Source of the DNA: Paramoeba atlantica
Lineage: Eukaryota; Discosea
Reading direction: 5' to 3'
Length of the DNA: 64,000 bases
Assembly (NCBI GenBank): GCA_977017575.1
Contig: CDRNVI010000152.1
Location: 18,872 to 82,871, forward strand
Under the pieces are notes generated by a model. It had not been told where the DNA came from and ran no database searches. It worked only from the letters and a program-made list of their open reading frames with translations. Shown one piece after another: positions 34,968 to 48,010 of this stretch (position 1 is the stretch's first letter; every line of letters starts with the position of its first letter). The position numbers and the translations under genes are program-made.

Positions 34968-36249
34968 AGAACCCAAAAACTTACTGATTTCTCGTAAAAA
35001 GGTACTGGAGGAGTCATCTTTATTCAAAATAAAACGTCTTCCAACCCCTGGTCGGCATCGTTTATGGTTAAGACTACGACGGTATCTGATCGTCTTCGAT
35101 CCCCTAACTTTCGTTCTTGATTAATGAAAACATCTTTGACAAATGCTTTCGCAGAAGTTAGTCTTTCATAAATCCAAGAATTTCACCTCTGACAATTAAA
35201 TACTAATGCCCCCAACTATCCCTTTTAATCATTACATTAGTTCTAAAAAACCAATAAAATAGACCCAATGTCTTGTTCCATTATCCCATGCTAATAGTAT
35301 TCATTGCAATTTTTATAATTTTGCTTGCTTTGAACACTCTAATTTACTCAAAGTAAATGAATTAGAATTCTATTTATTGGTTTTATTAATAAGCAGAACA
35401 CAAACTCCAAAGAGAATTTATATCCACAATCTTACTAATAAAGGTCCAATAAACACTGACTTCCTCGAAAGAAAATCAAATTATCACCCAATTAAGTGCA
35501 ATAATGAATATCTAATAAAATATTTAGAGAATATAATTTAATAAAACACACATGAAAAACCATATGGATTAAATTATAAAACTCTCAAATCCAACTACGA
35601 GCTTTTTAACTGCAACAACTTTAATATATGCTATTGGAGCTGGAATTACCGCGGCTGCTGGCACCAGACTTGCCCTCCAATTGTTACTCGTTAAGGGGTT
35701 TAGATTGTACTCATTCCAATTACCAAATCAAAATAATGAATCGGTATTGTTATTTTTTGTCACTACCTCCCCGTGTCGGGATTGGGTAATTTGCGCGCCT
35801 GCTGCCTTCCTTGGAAGTAGTAGCCGTTTCTCAGGCTCCTTCTCCGGAATCAAACCCTGATTCTCCGTTACCCGTTACCACCATGGTAGTCCTCTATACT
35901 ACCATCGAAAGTTGATAGGGCAGAAATTTGAATGAACTATCGTCGGCGCAAAAGGCCATACGATTCGTAAAGTTATCATGATTCACCATAATGTTAACCA
36001 GCTCCGAAGAACTGCATTGGTTTTTGTATCTAATAAATACATCCCTTCTCTCAAAGGAGTTAGGATTTTATGCATGTATTAGCTCTAGATTTACCACGGT
36101 TATCCAAGTAGTAAAATAAAGGACCATCAAATAAATTATAACTGATTTAATGAGCCATTCGCAGTTTCACAGTACAAGTGTTTATACTTAGACATGCATG
36201 GCTTAGTCTTTAAGACAAGCATATGACTACTGGCAGGATCAACCAGATA
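34147..36249 (-). rRNA. 18S rRNA
   Basis: Minus strand begins TATCTGGTTGATCCTGCCAG and ends GGTGAACCTGCGGATGGATC. The universal CCAGCAGCCGCGGTAATTCC, CAATTGGAGGGCAAG and GTACACACCGCCC blocks are all present. About 2.1 kb, longer than the usual 1.8 kb because of A/T-rich expansions (for example about 35230-35580). Confidence 0.97.
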
Positions 36250-37464
36250 ACTATTTTTTTTCCAAAAAAAAAGACTATTTTTTTCTTCTCCAATTCAAAG
36301 GAAATGGGAAAGAAAAAAACATCTTCGAAAAGAATTCAAAGTATTTCATCAATTTTTTGTTATCAAAAAAATAAGTTTTTTGTTTTTCGTTAGAATTCAA
36401 TTTTCCAACAAAGAAATCCTCTTTGCAATTTCTCATTTAGCCTCTTCATGAAATAGTTTGAAAACAAATGTATTCTGCTTCCAAGTTTTCAAAAGAGAGA
36501 GAAATAAACTGAAAGAAAAAGATAATTCTTTTTATTTTTTTTTTATTTCGAGAAAAGGAAAAGAAAAAAAAAGAAAAAGAAAAATGATTTTCTTATTCAG
36601 AAATTGAAGTTGGTTGTTTTTTTTTGTCTTTTGAATCAACAAAAAAATCACCTTCCACAAATTCAATTTTGTTTTGTTTCAAAATTTGAAACAGACAAAA
36701 TCAAAAATAACTCCCACATTTTTTTGAAATTTTATTGTCTGAAGTTACAAAAACTCCAAGCAAAAAGTGTCACAAAAATGTCCGAGATATTTTTCAATGA
36801 AAAGAGATCCAAACAGAACTGAGATTGACCTTTTAAACTCGATTCAAATCTGTTTTTACTCACTTTTCTTAATATAGACATTACAAAAAGTCACGATTGA
36901 ATAGGACTATGTTTTCCTTCCATTTACAATAAGAGAGAGCATCTATGAGGTATGTAACCCCTCTGAGAAGAAAGAGCAGCTTTTTTGGCCCAGAAAAGCT
37001 AATTTTAGAGTTCCAAAAAAGTGGACCAATCAAATAATGCCACGTCATTTCTTTACTTACCCCTTTTTTCCCCCAAAAAGTCTTATTTTATTCTTCTTTG
37101 TTCTTTCTTTTGAACAACCCTTTTTTTGTTCTTTCACCTCTCAACTCATGAGTTTGTTTTTCCCTTTTCCTTTCTCTTTGTATCAAAAAAGAATTTCCAC
37201 AAAAAGTTCAAAGGAAATCATAAACCCCCACACCACACCACACTCCACACACCACACACACTATGAAAAACAAAAAAAAAATTGAGAATGAAATCAAGAA
37301 TTTAATTTGAAAAAGAGAACAAAACACTTTTTTATTTCTTCAACATAACAAGTGAGCTTTGTGAAATTTGTTTTTGTGTGGTGTGGCCAAGGGGGGGGGT
37401 AGTAGAGAAACACTCCTCTTTTATCCACACTCAAACCCACAACAACATTCAAATTGAGGGTGGG
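36250..37464. other. Spacer upstream of the rDNA unit
   Basis: Should hold the Pol I promoter. A/T-rich with T and A runs; a CA-rich microsatellite at 37225-37262 (CCACACCACACC-type). No gene and no second rDNA unit seen. Confidence 0.4.
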
Positions 37465-37670
37465 TCCATCATTTTAAGAAAAAAGAAAGGAAAAAAAAAG
37501 AAGGAAGAAAAAAGATGAAAGAAAGAAAAAGGAAAAAAAAAAGAAGAGGAAAAAAAAAAAAGTTTCATCTGGCAACACAAAAGAGAACAAAGCAGGCTGT
37601 GTGTATTGTGTGTTATATATGTAATCCATATCTTTCCACATAACTCATCCTCACTCCTTTGAAAAATGTT

Positions 37671-37720
37671 CCAAAGAGGCTGCAACATTTGTTTCTGTGA
37701 ACAAATATTAAAGCCTTTTT
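37671..37720. repeat. Second hairpin family, copy 1 of 3
   Basis: Imperfect palindrome CCAAAGAGGCTGCAACATTT / AACAAATATTAAAGCCTTTT. Other copies at 38504-38553 and 50563-50613. Confidence 0.7.
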
Positions 37721-38503
37721 CGTTTTTTTTCAATATATCCATTGCAAATTTACCACCCCCCCCCCCAAAAAAATCAAAATAGACCTTGACCCTCTCCTAT
37801 TTTATTCCATCCCTACCTTGTCAACACAACCCCACCCCTCCAATATTTAACCACCCCCACAATTATCCATATTATCCAACAGGGTTGACCCATCCAAAGA
37901 AAAATAGAAGAAAAATAGAAGAAAAATAGAAGAAAAAAAGAAGAAAAAAAAATGAATAAATAAAAAAAAAAATGAATAAATAAAAAATTACCAACCCAAA
38001 CCAGTGTGTGGGGTTACCATCAAAAAACAGCAAACACAACACACACACAACACACAAACACAACAATATTAACAACCAATTTACAAGAACAAATAAAAAT
38101 ATCCACAACTAAAAATCAAACAACAACAACAACAACAACCCAAGGATAAGAAGAATATAACAAAAACCACAAAAAATACCAACACATTAAGATCCCTCAA
38201 TCATTTTAAGAAAAAGAAAGGAAAAAAAAAGAAAAAAAAAAGAAAAAAGATGAAAGAAAGAAAGAAGAAAAAAAAGAAAAGAAAGAGAAAGAGAAAGATC
38301 AAAAGAAAGAAAAATTGGGTTCTATTTTCTCTCTTTGGTGTTCCAATCCCAAAAAAAGATTTCATCTGGCAACACAAGAACTCCCCAATAGAAATCATTG
38401 CTTGCCACCACCATACACTGCAAAAGCAGCTGTGTGTTGTGTGTTATTTATGTAATCCATATATATTTCCACCTAACTCATCATCACTACTTTGAAAAAT
38501 GTT

Positions 38504-38553
38504 CCAAAGAGGCTGCAACATTTGTTTATGTGAACAAATATTAAAGCCTTTTT
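38504..38553. repeat. Second hairpin family, copy 2 of 3
   Basis: Same palindrome as 37671-37720, carried inside the tandem duplication. Confidence 0.7.
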
Positions 38554-39230
38554 AGTTTTTTTCAATATATATCCATTGCAAGATTACCACCCCAACCCCC
38601 CCAAACCAAACCAAAATAGACCTTGCCCCTCTCCTTTTTTATTCCATTCCTATACAACCTTGTCAACACAATCCCACCCCCTCCAATATTTAACCACCCC
38701 CACAATTATCCATATTATCCAACAGGGGTGACCCATTCAAAGAAAAAAGAAGAAAAAAAGAAGAAAAAAAGAAGAAAAAGAAAGAAAAATAAATCAATAA
38801 ATAAAAAATCACCAACCCAAACAGGTGGGAGGGGAACCATCAAAAAACAACAAACACAACATGCAAACACAACAATCTAACAACCAATTTACAAGAACAA
38901 ATAAAAATATCTCCACCACCAAAAATCAAACAACACAAACAACAACAACCAAACATAAGAAGAAGAATATAACAAAAACAACAAGAAATACCAACACATT
39001 AATACACCAACCAACCCACAATTAAAACCAAAAAAATAACCTGATAATAATACCACAAATAAAAATACAAAACACCACCATCCAACAAAATAAACAACAA
39101 ATACAACAACCAACAAAACTTAAAAGAAGGAAAATAGAAAACTCAAATGGTGATGATTTTCATTCATCACACAAACAATTAAACAAACAAAGCTCTCTTT
39201 CTTTACAATCAACTCAACAACAACAAACAA

Positions 39231-39315
39231 ACAACAATTAATAACAAAAAAACAACAATTAATAACAAAAAAACAACAATTAATAACAAAAAAACCACAA
39301 TTAATAACAAAAAAA
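39231..39315. repeat. 21-bp tandem repeat, four units
   Basis: Unit ACAACAATTAATAACAAAAA plus A, near perfect over four copies. Confidence 0.9.
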
Positions 39316-39756
39316 ATAACAAGCAAAACAACAACAACAGCAACAAAACTGGAATAGAACAAATAAAATAAAATAACAGCACCTCCAACAATAACTGAAC
39401 AAACACTGAACCACCCAAACAACCAGGTGTTCAAACCAACAAAGCAATTCACAAAACAAAATAAACAAAACAATAAACAAATTAAACAAAAAAGAAAAGA
39501 GAAAAACAGAACCTGATGGCTTTTATGGTGTGTGGGTGCAGTAACAAAGGTGGTTACCATCAAAAAACAACCAAACAACAAACAAAAACAACCAAACAAA
39601 AAACAACCAAACAACCAAACAACAAAATACCAATTACAAATCACACAATAACACAAAAAACAACAAATAAAAAACAACCAAACAAACAACAATCAGAAGA
39701 ACTTAAACAGTAACAGAATGACAATAACAACCAACAACCAATAAGATATCAATAAC

Positions 39757-39820
39757 AGCCAACAGCCAACAGCCAACAACCAACAACCAACAACCAACAA
39801 CCAACAACCAACAACCAATA
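39757..39820. repeat. 7-bp minisatellite (CCAACAR)
   Basis: About nine units of CCAACAG changing to CCAACAA. Confidence 0.9.
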
Positions 39821-40755
39821 ATAATAAATAATAATTTAAACAGCAACATAAAAATAAAAACAAGCAATGATGCAAAACAAATAAATAACAACACAACAAT
39901 ATTAACCCCAACCAAATAAACATCAATAACCAAAATCAACAAATCAACAAAATAAAAAAAAAAATAAAAAAAAAACAAGAAAAGAGAAAAATGAAACCTG
40001 ATGTTTCGATGGTGTGGGTGCGAAAGTAAACGAGTGTTTTATTCTTTGCTGATAACACACAGAGCATTCTCCTTCTGTAACAAAGGTGGTTACCAACAAA
40101 TACTAATTGCAAATAATAATACAATAACACAACAACAACAAACATGCAAACAAACAACAACACAAACAGCAATAATCAGAAAAAAACTTAAACAGTAATG
40201 GGATGACAATAACAACAACCATCAAGAAAATAACAACAACAACCAAACAATAACAACAGCAACCAATCAACCGATCAACCACAAAACAAATATCAACAAC
40301 CAAAAACAAAAAAGGGAGAAAAGGGTGCCCAAAAAGAGGAGGAAGAAGGAAGGGCAAAAAAGAACAACAACAAAAAAATCGGTTGCCACAAACACCCTCC
40401 CTCCTCTTTGAAATAACAAGAGGGGAGTGTTACTTTTCTTATCTTCCTGAGGTTGTGGAGAGGTGGTTCCACACAAACAAATCAAAACAAAAATGGGAAA
40501 TTGCCAAACAGACCCAGGGATATGCCGCCATTGTCATGTCGAAACCCCCAACAACAACAAAAAAGAAAACACAATAAGGAAAAAAGATCAAACAAACAAA
40601 CAAACAAAAGCAAAAAAAAAAAGAAAGAGAAACAAAAAAGGATATATGGATATTTTCACACACCTCTCTCTCCTCAAAAAACAGAGATCCATTGTCTTTT
40701 GAATAAAAGACATCTCCTCCCCCAAGAGTTATACACTCTTTTTTTAGAGATCAAA

Positions 40756-40789
40756 CAAAGGAAACAAAGGAAACAAAGGAAACAAAGGA
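40756..40789. repeat. 9-bp repeat (GGAAACAAA)
   Basis: Four units of CAAAGGAAA. The following DNA to 41250 is purine- or A/C-rich, and 41330-41870 is a C/T tract without a supported gene. Confidence 0.7.
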
Positions 40790-41942
40790 AGAATAACAAG
40801 AAAAAAGGGAAAAAGAAGAAAAAAGAAAAACCAAAGAATATAAAACACAAGGCGACAAAAAAAAAGTGAAAATAAACAAAAAAAAAACCTTCACCAAAAC
40901 TGTTCTCATCTCAAGGATGGGGGGGGTCCCTCCCATGTACTCTCTCCCTCCCTCAGATCACTCTTTTGCAACATCATCATCATCATTGTCATCCATCCAT
41001 CACCACGCCAGTCCTTCAGTCCCCAACCCACCCTGACAAGATACTTCCAGGTGGGCTGACCATCAAAAAAAAAAATCAAAAATCTTCTCTTTTTTTTCTC
41101 TGTCAACAACGAACGAACAGAACACCTTCCTTCCCCTCTTTCTTTCTTTTCCCTCTCCTCTCTCTCTCTTCCTCTCCTCACAAAAAAACACAAAAAAGAG
41201 GGGAGCGGCTTTTGGAGATCTAAATAAAAAAGAGGAAGCGCTATTTTTTAAATTGGGTTCAAAACACCCAACATTTTTCTTTTTGACTTCCCAAAAAATT
41301 AAGAGTTCGTGGCTAAAAAAATTTCTTTTTTTTTTGCGTTTTGCTCTTTCCTCTCTTCTCTTCTCTCTTCTCTTTCTCTCTCTTCTCGTCTTCTCTTTCT
41401 CTCTCTCTCTTCTCTATCAGTGTCCCTTTCTTTTTTCTTTCTTTTTTTCTTTTTTTCTTTCTTTCTTTCTTTTCTCTTCAAGAAAATTTTTGATGATGAT
41501 GCTGAGAATGGAGAGTTGGTTGTTCTCTTCGAACCCTCTTTTACTTCCGCCCAGCCCCCCCCTGTTTTCTTTTTCTTTTCTTTACTTCTTTTTTTCTTTC
41601 TTTTTTCTTTCTTCTTCTTTTTTGTTTTTACCATCAAAAAATCGAGAAGTTTGTGGCTAAATTTTGTTTGGTTTGTTTGTTTTGTGTTCTCTTTCTCTTT
41701 CTTTTTTCTCCCTTTTCTCTCTCTTTTCTCTCCTTTTCTCTCTCTTTTTGATTTTCTTTTTCTTTTTTTCTTTCTTTTTTTTTCTCTCTTCTTGAAAGGA
41801 ATTTTGGTGGTGTCCTTCTCTTCCTTTCTCTTTTCATTCTTTGTCAGAGTTACTCTTTTCTTCTTTTCTTAAAAAGTAACACTCAGTGGGAGCGCAGGGG
41901 GGGGGAAACAAACAAAACTCCTTATTACTTGAGTGATTTGAT

Positions 41943-41994
41943 TCATACTCTCTGGGTTCTTTGAATTCTCAAATTAGAACCCAGAAAGAATGGA
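41943..41994. repeat. Dispersed palindromic hairpin, copy 3 of 6
   Basis: TCATACTCTCTGGGTTCT, core TTGAATTCTCAAATTA, then GAACCCAGAAAGAATGGA. Confidence 0.75.
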
Positions 41995-42363
41995 GTCTCA
42001 AAAACACAAACACCCACGAGGGGAGTTAGACCAGTTTTTTCAAAAAAAAAAAGAAGAATTATAAAAGAAGATTAAAAAGATTGCTGGTTGATTTGGGTTT
42101 TTTACCTTGCCTTTTTGTGCAGTCTTTTTTTTCTTTCTTGTCTTTTGTTTAGTGTGTGTGCAAACTTGCTGAGGGATACACTAAGAGGGTGGATCTTGCC
42201 TTCCTTGTGTGTGTGGGATTGCTGCCACAAAGACTGCAACCAAGAAGGGTTGTTTTTCTTTGTGTGTTATTGCTGTTGGGGGTTTTCCATTGCTGTCAGT
42301 TTCCAACACTGAATCCTTCTCTGAATCCTTCTCCAAAGCTGTTTTATATTGGGTATCAAATAT

Positions 42364-42412
42364 CCATCCTCTCTGGGTTCCAAATTTTCAAATTAGCATC
42401 CAGAGAGTATGA
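42364..42412. repeat. Dispersed palindromic hairpin, copy 4 of 6
   Basis: CCATCCTCTCTGGGTTCC, core AAATTTTCAAATTAGCA, then TCCAGAGAGTATGA. It lies just upstream of a tRNA-Arg relic. Confidence 0.8.
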
Positions 42413-42445
42413 AAAACCCCAAAACAAAAACAAGGCCCTCTGATT

Positions 42446-42501
42446 GATAGGGAACAGTGCATTAGCCTTCTGAGCTGATAGTTCTTCACCCCCAGGTGCT
42501 T
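42446..42501 (+). pseudogene. tRNA-Arg relic
   Basis: Retains GCATTAGCCTTCTGAGCTGA (anticodon arm with TCT) and the 3' end CAGGTGCT followed by a T run, as in the intact tRNA-Arg genes. The 5' half and T loop are degraded. Confidence 0.7.
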
Positions 42502-43578
42502 TTTTTTTTTTTCTCTCTGTTTCTCTGCTTTTTTTTTTGTTTTGAAAAAAGAAAAAGGAAGAAAAAAGGAAGGAAAAAGGGAAAGGAAAAAAAAAGGGAA
42601 AAAAGAAAGAAAAGGAAAGGAAAGAAAAAAAAAACAATAATAAAAAAAAGAGATGCTCCAAAAAAAAAAAAAGAAAAGAAAAAAAAAACAAGACAAACGA
42701 AAACAAAAAAAAAGAGAGAGACACAGGAAAAGAGAAAAAAAGAAAAAAAAAGGAGAAAAAAAGAGTCAGGAAAAAATACCTCACCACACACACTACAAAA
42801 GCATCCCTCAAGATGAAGAAGAACAACAAACACAAAAAAAAAGTGAAAAAAATAAAAAACCTTCAACAAAAAACACAAAACACCCCCCCCCCCCAAAAAA
42901 AAAAAAACAAAACACCCACCTCTCTGCTCTCCCTCCACTCTTGTCCTCCTCCCTCTCTTCTGTGGATCTGGTTTCATCATCCACTCCACTCGATGCCAAT
43001 CACGATGTCATGTGGTTGAGTTGATGCCCAAAAACACACACACAAAACGTCTCATCTCGTGGGTGCTTCTGGGTGACTTGTCAAAAAAAATAGTTTTTCT
43101 TTCTCTTTTTTTTTTTGTCAACAAACATCAACAAACTTCTCTTTCCTCTTTTTCAATCTTTTTCTCTTTCTCTCTTCTCTCTTGTCCTCGTTTCTCTTTT
43201 TTTTTTCAAAGGAATTTTGGTGATGCCAAAAGAAAAACAAAAAACAAAACAAAAAGATAAAATAAAAAAAAAGGAAACAAAAACAAAAAAGGAACAAAAA
43301 ACAGAAAAAAGAAGAAAAAAGAAACAAAAGAAAAACCTTCTTTTTTTTTTGAAGAAAAAGGTTCAAAAATGGAAAACACAGATGCACGTGAATCCTCATT
43401 GGGAGATAAGACACCAAAAAGAATGTTTTTCTCTTTCTTCTCCTTCTTGCTTCTCCTCTTTTGTGTGTTGTTTTTGTTCACTCTTCTCCTCTTTCTCTCT
43501 CTCTCTCTCTTTTTCTTCCACACTCCACAAAAAATAACCAACAAAAAAAACAGGAATTGTGTTTTTTTGGAACGCTAA

Positions 43579-44205
<627 letters not shown>

Positions 44206-44454
44206 AAGAAATAAAAGATATCTATTTATTTAACAACTTATTTATTGAATCAGTTTTTTTTTTGAGAATTGCTGAGAGAAGGAGAGAGGAGAAAGGACAG
44301 GGAGAACACAGGGAGGGAGAACAGAGAGGGAGGTGAGGAGTGAGGTGAGGAGTTGTTTTGGGTTTTGAATCTTCTTTGGAGAAAAAAAAAAAAAAAGGGG
44401 ATGATCCAAAATTTATCATTTTTGTTAAAAAGGAGAAAAAAAAGAAAAGAAAAT

Positions 44455-44573
44455 GTCTTCGGTCATACCCAGTTGAAAGCACCCGATCCCATCAGAACTC
44501 GGAAGTTAAGCAGCTGTGGGCTCGGTTAGTAGAATGGTGGGTGACCACATTCGAATCCCGAGTGCTGAAGACC
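44455..44573 (+). rRNA. 5S rRNA, copy B
   Basis: 119 nt, GTCTTCGGTCATACCC to GTGCTGAAGACC, with paired ends and internal Pol III promoter boxes (AGTTAAGCAGC and GGTGGGTGACC). Followed by T-rich terminator TTCTCTTTTTTT. Identical to 57488-57606. Confidence 0.95.
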
Positions 44574-44890
44574 TTCTCTTTTTTTCTTTCTTTTTTTTTC
44601 TTTTCTTTTTTCTTTTTTTCTTTTCTCAATTTTCTTCCCCACCAACCTTCTTTTTCTCTGTCTTGATGGTTCCTCGATCTTTTTTTTTTCTTTTTTCTTC
44701 TTTTTTTCTTTCCTTTTTTTTTTTTTTTCATTTTCTTGCTCCTCCATAATTAAAGCTCTATTTCCCCCCCCCCCCCCCCCTTCCTCCCTCATTCTCCTTT
44801 TCTCAAAAATTTGTTTTTTTTTCCTTCCCCACAGGGTTCATTTTGTTTTTCATCCCTTTTGTGATTGGGTATATTTTTGTGATCATATAT

Positions 44891-44938
44891 TCATACTCTC
44901 TGGGTCCGAATTTTCAAATTAGCATCCAGAGAGTATGA
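44891..44938. repeat. Dispersed palindromic hairpin, copy 5 of 6
   Basis: TCATACTCTCTGGGTCC, core GAATTTTCAAATTAGCA, TCCAGAGAGTATGA; 177 bp upstream of tRNA-Arg copy B. Confidence 0.85.
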
Positions 44939-45114
44939 AACAAATCCAAAAGAAAAAACAAAAAAAAAACCATTATCTCTCTTTTTTCCAGATGAAATCT
45001 TCCCAATCCCCATTGGAACAAAAGAATCACAACCAACAAACCTCCCTCCTCTTGAGACTCCGAGAGAAGAGAGAGAGAAGGACACAAAAAAAATGGAAAA
45101 TATTTTTCAGAAAT

Positions 45115-45187
45115 GCACTAGTGGCGCAATTGGTAGCGCATCGGCCTTCTGAGCTGGTGGTTGTGGGTTCGAGTCCCTCCTGGTGCT
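45115..45187 (+). tRNA. tRNA-Arg (anticodon UCU), copy B
   Basis: Identical 73-nt sequence to 19001-19073, with the same T-T mismatch in the T stem; followed by T9. Confidence 0.9.
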
Positions 45188-45807
45188 TTTTTTTTCTTTC
45201 TTTCTCTCACCCTTTCTCTTTTTTCTTTCTCTCACCTTTTTCTCTTTTTTTTCTTCACTTTTCTCTCTTTTTTCTTTCTCTACTCTCTTTTTTTTCTTTC
45301 TTTCACTCTTTCTCTCTTTTTTTCTCTCCCTCTCTCTTTTTTTATCTTCTTCTTCTTTTCCTTCCAAATTCCCTTTTCTTTTCTCTCTCTTTTGTTTTTC
45401 AAAGAGAAAAAGGAAAAAAAAGGAAAAAGGAAAAAGGAAAAAAAAAAGAAAAAAAAGAAGGAAAAAAAAAAGAAAAAAAGGGAAAAAATAAGAAAAAAAA
45501 GGAAAGAAGGAAAAAATGAAAAAAATGAAAAAAATAAAAAAAAATGAAAAAAAAAAGACCTCTTGGTTTGAGCTGGCGCAGATCACCACAACCCCAAGAT
45601 CACACAACACACCCACCGAGACGGATCCCCTGAAAAGAAAGGTGCCACAACCTGAGACAGGGAACAACAGCATGAATTGTTTTGGAAAAAGGAGAATGAG
45701 AGAAAAAAAAGGAGGGGACAACTTGAGAAGAGAAAAGAGTGGGGAAAGGGGGAAAAAAAGGGAGAAACAAGAAAGAGAGAGAAACGAAAAAAAAAAAAAC
45801 CAAAAAG

Positions 45808-45909
45808 CAGTTTATTGAGTTTACAAAAAGCATCTTCCACGGTTTTCGATGTCCTGAAAAATTAAGGGATCTAAATCAGCGGTTCAACCGCTTTTTTTGT
45901 TTCTTTTTT
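45808..45909. other. Conserved segment ending in a perfect hairpin and T7, copy B
   Basis: Partner of 19797-19888 with a single G/A difference; hairpin at 45888-45902. Same two readings: small Pol III RNA on plus, or terminal exon with AATAAA on minus. Confidence 0.4.
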
Positions 45910-46412
45910 TTGGTGAGCAGCACAGGTGACAGAAGAGAGAGAAGAGAGAAAGAAGAAAGAGAAGAAAGAGAGAGAGAGAGAGGAAAGGGAGGGAAGAGAA
46001 GAAAGAGAAGAAAGAGAAGAAAGAGAGGAAGAGAGGAAAGAGAAGAGAAAGAGAGGAAACTTTCTTGGAGAAAGGAACTTTGTGTTTGAATCTCTTTTTC
46101 CTTTGGTTTCTTTTTTTTTTACCCTTTTTCCTTCTTTTTTTTTCTTTTTTTCCCCCTGTTTTCCTTTTTTTTCTTTTCTTGTTTCTCTCCTTTTTTTTCT
46201 TTTCTGCTCTTTGATTTCTTTTTATTGCTGTTTTCGCCAAAAGTTGAATTTAGTTGGTAAACAACAATAAATTTCTTTTTAAAAGAAATTTTCTGTTTCT
46301 TAATCCTTTGTGCGGCGAGTGATGGGTTGAGAAAAAAATGTGAACAAGGCTGATGATTTTAGACAGCAGTGAGATTGAATAATACACAATGGTGTGATGT
46401 GGATCTACTAAG

Positions 46413-47087
46413 ATTACTTTCTTGACTCAAAGTTTAGTGGAAAAAGGAGGTTGGTTGAGTTGAAGTTGTGGCAGTGGCTGCTCAACATAGAAGTCTTCCT
46501 CATCATTGGTTCATTGGCAACAGGATAACTGGGATGAGGAAGGCAATACTGCTTTGGGGGGGGGTTCTTGGAAGAAGGTCTTCATACAATTACTGGGTGG
46601 TCGAGATGCAACTGGGTAGTTGAGATCAAGAAGATCCTGAATATATGCTTAAGGAAATGATTCTCTTGGAGGTTTTTGTTCAATTTTTGGTCTGAATGAA
46701 GAGACAAATGCCAAACAACAATATCTTATTAGGATATTTTGTGTTCGTTTCCGTTCGGTTCCTTGTTTGCACGTTTCTGGTTTGACCAAGAGAATCGAAA
46801 GAGTTTTGTTTTCGAAGCTGCAAAGGATTTCCGTATTTACACCTCTCCCCCCTTTTTGAAAAATCAAGTGTCCTCACTTGGCAAACTCTTCTTGAATTGT
46901 TTGTTCGAGTCTGACTGTCAAGGATAGCAAAATAGCAAAATAGCAAAGATAGCAAGGGAAAAACCACACGAGTGGAAAGCCCTTGGTTCGAGGGAAAACC
47001 AGGACAAACACGGCGCAAAAAACCCTCAGGCGTGAAAGTAGAAAAAAAAATTCGATCTCCTTTCGCAGTTCCGGAAGATTAGTCTCT
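46413..47087 (-). pseudogene. Gypsy relic, region after protease
   Basis: A segment at about 46958-47040 (ends GCGCAAAAAACCCTCAGGCG) matches 63813-63905 in diverged, CpG-depleted form. 46670-46700 matches the end of the gag relic in copy A. Tandem AGCAAAATAG repeats at 46927-46955. No intact frame. Confidence 0.5.
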
Positions 47088-47369
47088 TTATCCCTTCATT
47101 TCGAGGTAATTTTCTAATTCATTCCCATGTGAATCTTTCACATCTTCTTCGTACATCCAACGTTTTTGAATTCTTCCTCTGCCAGTAGGGCCAACAACAA
47201 GATATTGATTATATCCATTGTATATTCTTTCTTGGATAATTTGGGTGTCAAATCCCTTATTTTCTTGTCCAAGGTTTGAATTTGTGGATTGTGTTAATTT
47301 TCGTCTTTTTCTGAATTCTCTCAGGAGAATGGGTCTCGCGGAGGATTTTATGAATTTCTCTCCTTGCAT
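47088..47369 (-). CDS. ORF downstream of the Gypsy-type protease
   Basis: 93-residue frame containing RIYNGYNQYLVVGPTGRGR and RWMYEEDVKDSHGNELENYL. It lies between the protease and the missing reverse transcriptase. The YLV...W..EED spacing is faintly chromodomain-like, but I would not assign it. Probably part of the pol linker of the retroelement. Confidence 0.3.
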   Translation of the reverse strand: MQGEKFIKSSARPILLREFRKRRKLTQSTNSNLGQENKGFDTQIIQERIYNGYNQYLVVGPTGRGRIQKRWMYEEDVKDSHGNELENYLEMKG

Positions 47370-47615
47370 TCTCTTTTTCTAAGAGGTAATCTTTCAGAAG
47401 TTCAGAGTCTTTTAATTGTTCATGTAAAAACCATTCATATCTTATTTTTCCTGCTGCAGTGGTGATCTGAACACGATATTTTTTCGGTTCTCCAGAATCA
47501 TTCTCACTCAGGATTTTGTATTGAAGACTTCAGACGTCCTTTCCCAGGTTCCAACTGGAGGGTCTCTTCTGATTGTTCCATGGGCTCTAAAGTTATCCAT
47601 TCAACTGTTTTCAAT

Positions 47616-48010
47616 TCACCAATTTCCCCACAGGTTCTGGAAGAACCGCGGAAATTTGAGAATTGTCTTTATTTTTCTGCAAAAAGGGAAAGTCAATGTT
47701 TGCCCATGCAACAATTTTCGGAATTCGATTTTTCCTTTGTCAAAGTCAAGGACAGCTCCAATCTTTGAAAGAAATGGAGTTCCAAAAATAATGCTGGAAG
47801 AGAGCTCATTTAAGACTGTGAACCCAGTGTCTCCTCCTTTCCCCAGCAGCAATGTTGATTTCAAGGAGAACTTCCTCCCTTGCCATAGTGACCTTGCCGC
47901 CTTGATATGGTCTTCTCATTCTTGGTACAATGTTTTTAATGGGCTTTTCAGACACCACATCAATTCCAGCACCAGAATCATGTATGCATTTTTGATCAAC
48001 AGTAAAAGGG
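47616..48010 (-). pseudogene. Retropepsin-type aspartic protease relic
   Basis: Minus strand reads KCIHDSGAGIDVV with the DSG active site, then after a frame change ELSSSIIFGTPFLSKIGAVLDFDKGKIEF, the typical flap-to-C-terminal part (I-I-x-G-x-x-F-L). One frameshift near 47830 breaks it. Confidence 0.75.

Larger units (their letters stand above)
37465..39000. repeat. Tandem duplication of ~735 bp, two copies
   Basis: 37465-38195 and 38198-39000 share in order: TCATTTTAAGAAAAA purine tract, CTGGCAACACAA, GTAATCCATAT, the hairpin block CCAAAGAGGCTGCAACATTT, TATTTAACCACCCCCACAAT, ATCCAACAGGG and an A/C-rich tail with CAACAACAAC. Small indels only in unique parts. Confidence 0.85.
39001..40700. 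other. A/C-rich domain
   Basis: Plus strand is dominated by A and C with very little G or T, in AAC/AACA/CCA patterns, broken by small unique islands (for example 39518-39560, 40000-40090 and 40400-40550). Frames on the minus strand (Val/Leu/Phe/Cys-rich) are low complexity. No gene supported. Confidence 0.5.
44418..46412 (+). repeat. Segmental duplication, copy B (partner 18360-20545)
   Basis: See 18360-20545. This copy has an intact 5S gene and generally keeps the CpGs lost in copy A. Continues into the gag relic on the right, as copy A does. Confidence 0.85.

Noticed and set aside
39231..39820. CRISPR-like array
   Set aside because: Repeats of 21 and 7 bp without unique spacers; simple minisatellites in a eukaryotic genome.
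46338..46410. C/D snoRNA suggested by CTGATGATTTT in copy B
   Set aside because: No D box or terminal stem; copy A has a mutated C box (CTAATGATTT).
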